Shown: positions 1-6,095 of the stretch, in pieces
Numbering within the stretch: the stretch's first letter is position 1
Layout: each line of letters begins with the position of its first letter
Assembly (NCBI GenBank): GCA_003517725.1
Contig: DOZZ01000298.1
Span: 44,600-50,694 of the forward strand
From: Bryobacterales bacterium
GTDB taxonomy: Bacteria; Acidobacteriota; Terriglobia; Bryobacterales; Bryobacteraceae
Reading direction: 5' to 3'
DNA length: 6,095 bases
The notes under the pieces: generated by a model
Told to the model about the DNA's origin: nothing
The model's input: only the letters and a program-made list of their open reading frames with translations
The model's database searches: none
Position numbers and translations under genes: made by a program

Positions 1-6
1 GCTCCC

Positions 7-2676
7 ATGATTCTGCTTTCGGGCCCGCCGGGGTCGGGCAAGACGCGGCGCGTGCTGGCCCATTTTCGCGAGTCCAGCGACACTCTGATTTTGGCGCCCA
101 CGGCGACGCTGGCCCAGCATCTGCGGCATGAGATGGCGCGCGAAGGGCTGGCCTTTCGCCCGGACCGCATCCTGACCCTGTCGAAATTCGCGCGGCAGTT
201 TACCGAAGGTCAGGAAGAAGTTTCGAACGAGCTCTTCCAACTGATCGTCGGAGCGGCGTTGCGGCGGCTCTATCGGCCGGAGTTCACGCGCGTCGCCGAC
301 GCCAAGGGTTTTGCGGCCGCCATGGCGCGCACCATGTTGGAGTTCGACGCTGCCGGCGTGAGCGCCCGCCATTTGTTGCGCGCGCTCGACCGTTGCGGGT
401 CGAACGAGGAACTGCCGCCGGCGTTTGCGGCCGTGTGGCGCGAGGTGGAGCGCGACATCGAGCGGCGCGGACTGAACACCCGTGGCGGCCTGCTGCAAAA
501 TGCCGCTGCCAAGATCGCGTTCACGGGCATCGGCGGATTTACGCGCGTATGTCTCGACGGCTTCGCGGCGCTGCCTGCCCCTGAACTGGCGCTGATTGCG
601 GCCCTGGCCGGCTGTGCCGAGGTGATCGTGACGCTGCCCGAAGCGCCCAATAGTCCATCCATTACGGCGGCGCGCGAGCGCTTGCTCGCGATGGGCGCGA
701 TGGAACAAGTGTTGCCGTGGCCCCAGCGCGAGCCCACCGGCTGCGTCCGATTCATGGGCGAAAGCGTCGAACGCGAAGCCGACGAAATCGCCCGGCGCAT
801 TCTGCAATGGTCGGCGCAAGGCGTTCCGTTCCGGCGCATGGGCGTGGTGATGCGCAACCGCGAGGCGTATCAGCCGCTACTCGAAACCACCTGCGAACGA
901 TTCGGCATACCGGCGCGGGCGTACTCCGGAACGCCGCTAATGGATCACCCGCCGGCCCGCTTTGTCGAGGCGGCAGCCAACGCTTTGCTGAGCGGCTGGG
1001 ATCACCAACAGACAATCGCGGCGCTGCGCCTGGGCGGCCTTCCGTCAGGGGTGCTGGACGATCTGGAATTCCGCGCGCGCGCTCAATATCCGGCGCACGG
1101 GCTCAAAGAGTTGCGGGGTCTGTTGCGCGGACCGCTACGCATGCTCGATCGTTTTGGGGAGTTCGATAAGTTAGCGACCGCGCAACTCACGGCGCGCAAG
1201 TGGGCCTCGCAACTCGGCCGCCTGCACGGCTTTCGCGAGGTGGGCTTGGTGCCCGACCACCTGGACGCAAAGGGCCGCACCGCGTATCTGGGCCAGGCGC
1301 GGGTGTTCGACACCCTCGAAGCCGCGCTGCAGGAGGCCGCCGCCGCATTCGAACCTAAACAGCAGCTAACCCTCGCCGAATTCTGGGCCGTGGCGCATGA
1401 GGCGCTCGAAGCCGCCGCCGTGCGTCCACGGGACAACCGGCGCGAGGCCGTGCATCTGCTAAGCGCGCAGGAGGCGCGCCAGTGGAACCTGGACGTGGTG
1501 TTTCTGTGCGGGCTGGTCGAAAAGCAGTTTCCTCGCAAGCACTCCCAGAACCCGTTGTTCCGCGACGCCGCCCTGCTGGCCCTGCGCGGCCAGGGCATCG
1601 CCGTGCGCACCTCGGAAGAGCTTACACAGGAGGAAGATTTCCTCTTTGCCGCGGCCATCGGCGCAGCCAGCCGCGAGGTAGTGATGAGCTACCCGCGCCT
1701 CGATGGCCGCGGCCAGGAAAATACGCCTTCGCGCTTCTTCAGCCACATGCAGGCCGAAATAGAAGCGTGTCCGGTGGTGTGCCCCGAACCGTCGCCGGCC
1801 GCGCGCGTGCAGCCCCCGTTGACGCTTTTACAAGACCCCGCGCTGTTGGCCCAGGCGCTTCAGAGGCGGAAGCATTTCAGTGCCAGCAGCCTGGAGATTT
1901 TCCTGAAGTGCCCGCTGCAATATTTCTTCCATAAAACGCTGCACCTGCGGCCTCTGCCGCCGCTGCCCGAAGATCGTTTCGATTTTCTGGCCCAGGGCAG
2001 CATCGCGCACGCCGTGCTGGCTCGCTGGGCGCCAACGCGCCTCCCCATCGGCCAATTGCTCGAAGAAGAATTTGACCGCTTCTGCCGCGAGCAGCACATC
2101 CCGCGCAGCTACGCGCTCGAAGCTGGGCGCCTGCGCATGCAGCGGTTGCTGACGCCCTTCACCGGCAGCTATCCCTGGCCCGATCCGCTGAATTTGCGCA
2201 CCGAGACGCCGTTCGAAATGGCCCTGGACGCGGAAACGCTGATCAGAGGCACGATCGACCTGATCGTCAGCGATGCCGCCGGCGATCGCATCTACGACTA
2301 CAAGTTCAGTCCCAGCAAGCGCGTCATCGAGAAGCTCGACAGCCCCACCACGCTGCAGGCGCCGATCTACCTTCGCGGCTACGAAGCGCAGGCGGGTACG
2401 CCGGTGCGCGGCGTCTTCTTTGTCGGGATTAAAGAAGGCGACCGCTTCAAAGTGACGGGTTGGGGCGACGGCGAACCGCCCTCGCCTTACATCCAGCCGT
2501 TGACGCAGGACTGGGTGGAGCAAAAACTTTCCGAAGTGCGCCAGGCGATTGCCAACATTCGTGACGGGCGCATCGGCGCGAATCCCGTCGACGCCGAAAC
2601 CTGCGGGTTTTGTGATTTTCAAGAGGCCTGCCGGCATGCACTGGCGGCCGCCGCCGTGGCGGGTGGCGAGCTGTGA
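7..2676 (+). CDS. addB: AddB-type subunit of the AddAB helicase-nuclease (RecB-family PD-(D/E)XK nuclease, inactive motor)
   Basis: This is the nuclease subunit that pairs with AddA to resect double-strand DNA ends in the cytoplasm. Seen: a Walker A motif GPPGSGKT at residues 6-13, a motif Ia-like APTATLAQHL near residues 31-40, and DGF (D184-F186) where active helicases have DExxD. Motif V-like (about 482-505) and motif VI-like (about 542-568) segments are degenerate, which is typical of AddB. The C-terminal third is a RecB-type nuclease with H668, D751 (in GTID), D764-Y-K766 and a QxxxY box Q784-Y788. Four cysteines suited to a 4Fe-4S cluster are present: C635 (KCPLQYF), then C866-x2-C869-x5-C875, the same spacing as B. 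subtilis AddB. At 889 aa it is shorter than that protein (about 1,166 aa). The ATG at 7 places Walker A at the extreme N-terminus, as expected, but only six bases lie upstream and they stay open in frame, so an earlier start is not excluded. An AdnAB-type subunit is unlikely because motif II is lost. Confidence 0.88.
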   Translation: MILLSGPPGSGKTRRVLAHFRESSDTLILAPTATLAQHLRHEMAREGLAFRPDRILTLSKFARQFTEGQEEVSNELFQLIVGAALRRLYRPEFTRVADAKGFAAAMARTMLEFDAAGVSARHLLRALDRCGSNEELPPAFAAVWREVERDIERRGLNTRGGLLQNAAAKIAFTGIGGFTRVCLDGFAALPAPELALIAALAGCAEVIVTLPEAPNSPSITAARERLLAMGAMEQVLPWPQREPTGCVRFMGESVEREADEIARRILQWSAQGVPFRRMGVVMRNREAYQPLLETTCERFGIPARAYSGTPLMDHPPARFVEAAANALLSGWDHQQTIAALRLGGLPSGVLDDLEFRARAQYPAHGLKELRGLLRGPLRMLDRFGEFDKLATAQLTARKWASQLGRLHGFREVGLVPDHLDAKGRTAYLGQARVFDTLEAALQEAAAAFEPKQQLTLAEFWAVAHEALEAAAVRPRDNRREAVHLLSAQEARQWNLDVVFLCGLVEKQFPRKHSQNPLFRDAALLALRGQGIAVRTSEELTQEEDFLFAAAIGAASREVVMSYPRLDGRGQENTPSRFFSHMQAEIEACPVVCPEPSPAARVQPPLTLLQDPALLAQALQRRKHFSASSLEIFLKCPLQYFFHKTLHLRPLPPLPEDRFDFLAQGSIAHAVLARWAPTRLPIGQLLEEEFDRFCREQHIPRSYALEAGRLRMQRLLTPFTGSYPWPDPLNLRTETPFEMALDAETLIRGTIDLIVSDAAGDRIYDYKFSPSKRVIEKLDSPTTLQAPIYLRGYEAQAGTPVRGVFFVGIKEGDRFKVTGWGDGEPPSPYIQPLTQDWVEQKLSEVRQAIANIRDGRIGANPVDAETCGFCDFQEACRHALAAAAVAGGEL
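2673..2676 (+). other. 4-base stop/start overlap (GTGA) joining addB and addA
   Basis: The addB stop codon TGA (2674-2676) lies inside the GTGA whose first three bases are the addA GTG start. A purine-rich GGGTGGCGAG at 2661-2670 just upstream could act as a weak ribosome binding site. The arrangement implies one transcript and reinitiation or coupled translation, which suits subunits needed in equal amounts. The overlap is seen directly; the coupling is inferred. Confidence 0.8.
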
Positions 2677-5600
2677 ACCCCTCGGCCGAGCAGGAGCTCG
2701 CTATCGACCTGCAGCGTCTGGGCCAGGACGCCTGCATCGTGGCTGGGCCGGGCTCGGGCAAAACCGCCGTGGTGGTGGAGCGCTATACCCGCCTCGTTCT
2801 GCAATCAGGTTTGATGCCCTCGCAGATTCTGGCCATCACCTTCACCGAGAAGGCCGCGGCCAGCATGAAGAAGCGCATCGCCGACGAATTCGCCGAGAGG
2901 GATCTCCCGCTGGACGACGCGCCGATCCACACCATCGATGGTTTTTGCGCGCGCCTGGTCAAGGAGAACGCCGTGTTGGCCGGCGTTGATCCCGACTTCA
3001 CGGTGCTTGACGAGCGCCTCGGAGCCATCGAGCGATCGCGCTGCGCGGCCCAGGCGCTTGACGAACTGCTACTGGAACGCCGCGAGCTAATGCTGGAGCT
3101 CGCGCGGACGCGCACCGAGCCAAGCCTGGCGACCTGCCTGGTGGACGTCTACGAGACCATCCGTTCCTCGGGTGCGGCGCTCGACAGCCTGTCGGATATC
3201 GCGGAACCTGGCCTTTCCGCGTGGAATGGAATCCTGACGCTGCTCGGGAAATACAAGCTAGCGAGCGTTGCGGCCCGCAGCGAGCCACAACGCCGGCAGC
3301 GCGAACAGGTGCTCGCATTTTTCGAGAAGCTGCGCGGCATCGACCCGCTCGCCCAACCCGTCGAAGCACTCCGTGTTTTGGCCGATCCAGGCTTTAAGCT
3401 GAACGCCAGGATCTCGGACAGTTGCCATGAAATTCTGCAGCAGGCCCGGGAACTCCTCCCAGAGGCGCAGGCCGTGCTGGTCAGTCTCTGGTCGCGCCCC
3501 TATCGCCTGCTGCTCTGCGATGCGCTACTGCGCTTCGATCAGGTCTACGCGGCCCGTAAGCGTGTGCTCGGCGTGCTCGACTTCGCCGACCTGATCGCGC
3601 ATGCCGTGCGGCTGCTCGAAGAATATCCTCGTGTCCGCGAGCGCATCGCGCAGCAGTACGAGCAGGTGTTCATGGACGAATTCCAGGACACTAATCAGGT
3701 CCAGGAGAAATTTCTCCGCCTGCTGCGCAATAGCGGCAATTTCTATGCCGTGGGCGACGTCAACCAGTCCATCTTCGGCTTCCGGCACGCCCTGCCCGAG
3801 GTCTTCCTCCGCCACCGCGATGCGGTCCACGAGAGCGGGCAGCACCACTGTGAACTCACCGATAACTGGCGCAGCCGGGCCGCTATCCTGCGCGCCGCGG
3901 AATGCATCACGGCGGGCCAGCCGGGCGTCGAGCCGCGCCGCTTGATCCCACGCCGTGAACTGCCGCCGCGCAACGAGCCGTGCGTCGAAACGCTGGTGGC
4001 CCAGCATGAGGAGAATGCCCCGGAGATCGAAGCGCAGCTGGTCGCCGCCCGCATTCTGGAGTTGCACGCCACCTTGCGCCTGGGCCCCGAAAGCCGCCCG
4101 GCGCGCTTCCAGGATTTTGCCATCCTGTTTCGAGGCGCCGAGTCGCACATGCCGCGCTTTGCCGCCGCCCTGGACCGCGCCGGTATCCCACACCTGTTGA
4201 CGCGCCGCGCCAAATTCTTCGAGGAGCGCGACGTCACGGATCTGCTCTGCGTGCTCGAAACGATCGCCAATCCGCGCGACGAGATCGCCACCGCCGCCGT
4301 GCTGCGCGGGCCGCTGGTGGGCGTCTCGGATGAGACCCTGCTGGCCCTGCACCAGAGCGGCAGCCTGGCGGCCGGGCTCGATGCCTTGCGCGCGGACGGT
4401 CCGGGCGCGCTCGACCACGGCGATTGGGGCAGCCTGTTAACGTTCCGCCAGAACCTGTCCGCGTGGCGTCTGGCCCAACCCCACCTTGCGCCCGACCGCC
4501 TGCTGTTGCGCGTGCTCGACGCCTGCGGCCAGGTGCTCGACCCGCGCACCCGGTCAACCGCCAACATCGAAAAGTTCTTCAGCGTTTTGCGCTCGTATCC
4601 GGCCAACCTGCCGCTGCGCGAGCTGTGCGATCACCTGCGCCGCATGCAGCAGACCAACGCCCGCGAGATGGATGCCCCGGTGGATGACGAGCTCGACGCC
4701 GTGCGCCTGTTGACGGCGCATGCCTCGAAGGGACTGGAATTCCCGGTCGTGATCCTTCCGGCGCTGGATGCCGGCATGGAGCAGCGCGGCGCGCCGTTGA
4801 CGTTCCACCCCGAGCACGGCTTGGGTGCAAGTTGGAATGACCCGGCAGGTAGCAGTCTGAAGGCGTGTCCCGATTACATCGGTTGGCGCAATGCCCAGGC
4901 GGCTTCCAAGCGCGATAAAGAGGAGAGCGGCCGCCTGCTATATGTCGCGCTGACCCGCGCCGAAGAGCACCTGGTGCTGAGTTGGAGCAGCAAAGACGGC
5001 AAGCACCGGGAATGGGCCGGCATCGTCGCGCCGGCACTGGCATGCGACCAGCTCATCCCCGACGCTCCGCCGCAAATCCGGGAATGCCAGAGTCCCGCCG
5101 GCGAGCCGTTCCCGGTGCGCGGCGAGTGGATCACCCAGCCGCGCACCACGTGGGCCGGCGCCTCCGCGGCGGCCGCGCCGGCAGACCCCGAGTTCCTGCC
5201 GCCGCCCGAGCCCGGCGGCCGGTACGATGCCACCGCCAGCGTCACCTCGCTGACCCAGTTCGCGGCCTGCCCCCGCAAATACTATCTGGCGCGCTACCTG
5301 GAGGTGGAGAGCGCCCCGCGCCCCGTGCGCCTCAGCTCACTGGAAGACGATGATCCGCCGGAGCCCCGCCTCGATGCCGGCGAACTGGGCACCCAAGTCC
5401 ACGACCTGCTGGCTGGGCTCCGCGTTCCGAACGCCGACCCGCAAGCCGCCATTATGGCCGAACGCTTTCGCCATAGTGACCTGGGCCGCCGTGCCGCCCG
5501 CGCCGCTCGGAGCGAGCGCGAGTACGCCTTTTTGCTCGATATCGAAGACGTAATCGTCAGCGGCACCATCGATCTGTGGTTTGACGACGGCGCCGGCTTA

Positions 5601-5939
5601 ATCCTGGTGGATTACAAAACCGACGACGTAACGGCCGCCGAAGCTGAGGTCCGCGCCGCCGAGTATGCGCTGCAACTGCGCCTCTACGCGTTGGCGCTCG
5701 AACATGCCGAGCAGCGCCGCCCCACCGCCGCCTACTTGCATTTTCTGCGTCCGGACGTGGTCATCGAGATTTCTCTCGGCGATGATCCGGCAGCCGAGGC
5801 GGCGCGGGCCGTGCGCCGTTTGCGCGATGCGCAGGAGCAGTGCGATTTTCCGCTGCACGAAGGCCCGCAGTGCCGCCGCTGCCCATTCTACAAAGGCGTC
5901 TGTCCGGCCGGAACAGCACAGTTACCTGTGCTAATCTGA
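2673..5939 (+). CDS. addA: AddA-type ATP-dependent helicase-nuclease (UvrD/SF1A motor plus RecB-family nuclease)
   Basis: This is the motor subunit of the AddAB complex: a 3'-5' SF1A helicase with a C-terminal nuclease that processes double-strand ends for RecA. All motor motifs are visible: Q7 of the Q motif, Walker A AGPGSGKT (24-31), Ia TFTEKAA (56-62), Ib around HTIDGFC (86-92), II DEFQD (335-339), III GDVNQSIFGFR (361-371), IV DNWRS (397-401), V TAHASKGLEF (681-690) and VI YVALTRAEE (757-765). An Ala/Pro-rich linker (about 828-849) leads to the nuclease, which has H910, D967 (GTID), D980-Y-K982 and QxxxY (Q1001-Y1005). C866 (ACPRKYY), C1067-x2-C1070 and x6-C1077 form a probable Fe-S cluster site, which B. 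subtilis AddA lacks. Length is 1,088 aa against about 1,232 in B. subtilis. The GTG start is chosen because it gives a Q motif at residue 7 and overlaps the addB stop, suggesting translational coupling. A two-motor AdnAB arrangement is disfavoured by its partner's dead motor. Confidence 0.92.
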   Translation: MNPSAEQELAIDLQRLGQDACIVAGPGSGKTAVVVERYTRLVLQSGLMPSQILAITFTEKAAASMKKRIADEFAERDLPLDDAPIHTIDGFCARLVKENAVLAGVDPDFTVLDERLGAIERSRCAAQALDELLLERRELMLELARTRTEPSLATCLVDVYETIRSSGAALDSLSDIAEPGLSAWNGILTLLGKYKLASVAARSEPQRRQREQVLAFFEKLRGIDPLAQPVEALRVLADPGFKLNARISDSCHEILQQARELLPEAQAVLVSLWSRPYRLLLCDALLRFDQVYAARKRVLGVLDFADLIAHAVRLLEEYPRVRERIAQQYEQVFMDEFQDTNQVQEKFLRLLRNSGNFYAVGDVNQSIFGFRHALPEVFLRHRDAVHESGQHHCELTDNWRSRAAILRAAECITAGQPGVEPRRLIPRRELPPRNEPCVETLVAQHEENAPEIEAQLVAARILELHATLRLGPESRPARFQDFAILFRGAESHMPRFAAALDRAGIPHLLTRRAKFFEERDVTDLLCVLETIANPRDEIATAAVLRGPLVGVSDETLLALHQSGSLAAGLDALRADGPGALDHGDWGSLLTFRQNLSAWRLAQPHLAPDRLLLRVLDACGQVLDPRTRSTANIEKFFSVLRSYPANLPLRELCDHLRRMQQTNAREMDAPVDDELDAVRLLTAHASKGLEFPVVILPALDAGMEQRGAPLTFHPEHGLGASWNDPAGSSLKACPDYIGWRNAQAASKRDKEESGRLLYVALTRAEEHLVLSWSSKDGKHREWAGIVAPALACDQLIPDAPPQIRECQSPAGEPFPVRGEWITQPRTTWAGASAAAAPADPEFLPPPEPGGRYDATASVTSLTQFAACPRKYYLARYLEVESAPRPVRLSSLEDDDPPEPRLDAGELGTQVHDLLAGLRVPNADPQAAIMAERFRHSDLGRRAARAARSEREYAFLLDIEDVIVSGTIDLWFDDGAGLILVDYKTDDVTAAEAEVRAAEYALQLRLYALALEHAEQRRPTAAYLHFLRPDVVIEISLGDDPAAEAARAVRRLRDAQEQCDFPLHEGPQCRRCPFYKGVCPAGTAQLPVLI
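5915..5932 (+). repeat. Perfect inverted repeat (7-bp stem, TTAC loop) over the last codons of addA
   Basis: AGCACAG at 5915-5921 pairs perfectly with CTGTGCT at 5926-5932 around the loop TTAC (5922-5925). It ends five bases before the first base of the addA stop and 32 bases before the first recO ATG. The run after it (AATCTGAGGGTTTCC) is not a T tract, so it does not look like an intrinsic terminator. It could be an RNA structure near the addA stop or an operator-like palindrome, or it could be chance in coding sequence. It does not match the E. coli or Bacillus LexA boxes. Confidence 0.45.
5929..5937 (+). promoter_or_regulatory. Possible extended -10 promoter element for recO (weak)
   Basis: TGCTAATCT has the TGn of an extended -10 followed by TAATCT, which keeps the key first, second and last bases of TATAAT. 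Initiation about 7 bases downstream would leave a leader of some 20 bases before the recO ATG at 5965. No convincing -35 is seen around 5909-5914. The element overlaps the addA stop and the right arm of the hairpin. A match this loose is often chance, and most bacteria outside well-studied groups have untested promoter rules. Confidence 0.18.
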
Positions 5940-5964
5940 GGGTTTCCGAACAAGTGCTGGGAAT

Positions 5965-6095
5965 ATGCCCGCTCGCATGAGCGAAGCCATCGTTTTGCAG
6001 ACCTACCCACTCAAAGAGTCTGATCTGATCGTGAGTTTTCTGGCGCGAGATGCGGGCAAATTGCGTGGTGTGGCCAAACGGGCCCGGCGTCCCAA
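5965..6095 (+). CDS. recO: DNA repair protein RecO, N-terminal part (truncated by the window edge)
   Basis: RecO is a recombination mediator that works with RecR (and RecF), removing SSB, helping RecA onto single-stranded DNA and annealing complementary strands. Only 43 codons plus two bases are visible, with no stop before the edge. The segment corresponds to the N-terminal OB-fold: SEAIVLQTYPLKESDLIVSF, then an LRGVAKRARRP stretch. The pattern of a first strand (A-I-V-L), the K-E-S-D-L-I turn and the basic G-V-A-K-R-A-R-R strand is typical of RecO. Two in-frame ATGs exist, at 5965 and 5977. The first is preferred because it is the furthest upstream possible start after the in-frame stop at 5932-5934, but neither has a good ribosome binding site: TGGGA (5958-5962) is very close to the first and 14 bases from the second. 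It lies 25 bases after addA, so co-transcription is likely. Identification is by remembered family resemblance. Confidence 0.85.
   Translation, partial: MPARMSEAIVLQTYPLKESDLIVSFLARDAGKLRGVAKRARRP

Noticed and set aside
3992..3999. Exact E. coli Chi octamer GCTGGTGG inside addA (a second copy is at 4313-4320)
   Set aside because: Both copies fall on common Leu-Val-Ala/Gly codon runs in GC-rich coding sequence, the octamer is the RecBCD signal rather than an AddAB one, and two copies in 6 kb of such composition can arise by chance.
3525..4418. Long open frame of 297 codons on the minus strand
   Set aside because: It lies wholly opposite the addA motor region with its conserved motifs, shows no recognisable family, and is of the kind expected as a shadow in GC-rich coding DNA. 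The same holds for the other long minus-strand frames (270-857, 1083-1658, 1828-2637, 3743-4606).
7..5939. AdnAB-type (mycobacterial) two-motor helicase-nuclease
   Set aside because: The first subunit lacks a DExx motif II and has degenerate motifs V and VI, so only one active motor is encoded. That matches AddAB.
7..5939. A phage-defence or other novel helicase-nuclease system
   Set aside because: Domain order, gene order addB then addA, and adjacency to recO all fit housekeeping recombination repair. No defence-type partner, integrase or composition break is seen in the window.
5915..5950. Intrinsic terminator after addA
   Set aside because: The hairpin is followed by AATCTGAGGGTTTCC with no T run, and the stem is only 7 bp with moderate GC.

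Overview
The window is a compact, fully coding stretch of a GC-rich bacterial genome. It carries three co-directional genes on the + strand that all concern repair of broken DNA by homologous recombination. An AddB-type nuclease subunit (7-2676) is followed, with a 4-base overlap, by an AddA-type helicase-nuclease (2673-5939). After a 25-base gap comes the first 43 codons of recO (from 5965), cut by the right edge. There is no gene-free stretch above 300 bases, and I see no RNA gene, mobile element or CRISPR array.

Organism: base composition is high in G+C, with mostly G/C third codon positions. The addB-addA-recO order, and a RecO N-terminus reading MSEAIVLQTYPLKESDLIVSF, resemble what I recall from Acidobacteriota. 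This placement is inference of moderate to low confidence and rests on protein resemblance from memory.

How the genes work together: AddA and AddB form a heterodimer that binds a double-strand end, unwinds it with a single active motor in AddA, and cuts both strands with two RecB-type PD-(D/E)XK nuclease domains until it meets a Chi-like signal. The result is a 3' single-stranded tail for RecA. RecO acts in the RecFOR route, displacing SSB, loading RecA on gaps and annealing strands. The cluster therefore puts a DSB-end processor beside a RecA mediator.

This is a housekeeping repair locus rather than a clearly new system. The point most worth checking is that both nuclease domains, not only the one in AddB, carry the four-cysteine pattern of an iron-sulfur cluster. 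Smaller points are a perfect 7-bp hairpin over the last codons of addA just before recO, a possible recO promoter beside it, and an AddB-type subunit clearly shorter than the Bacillus one.
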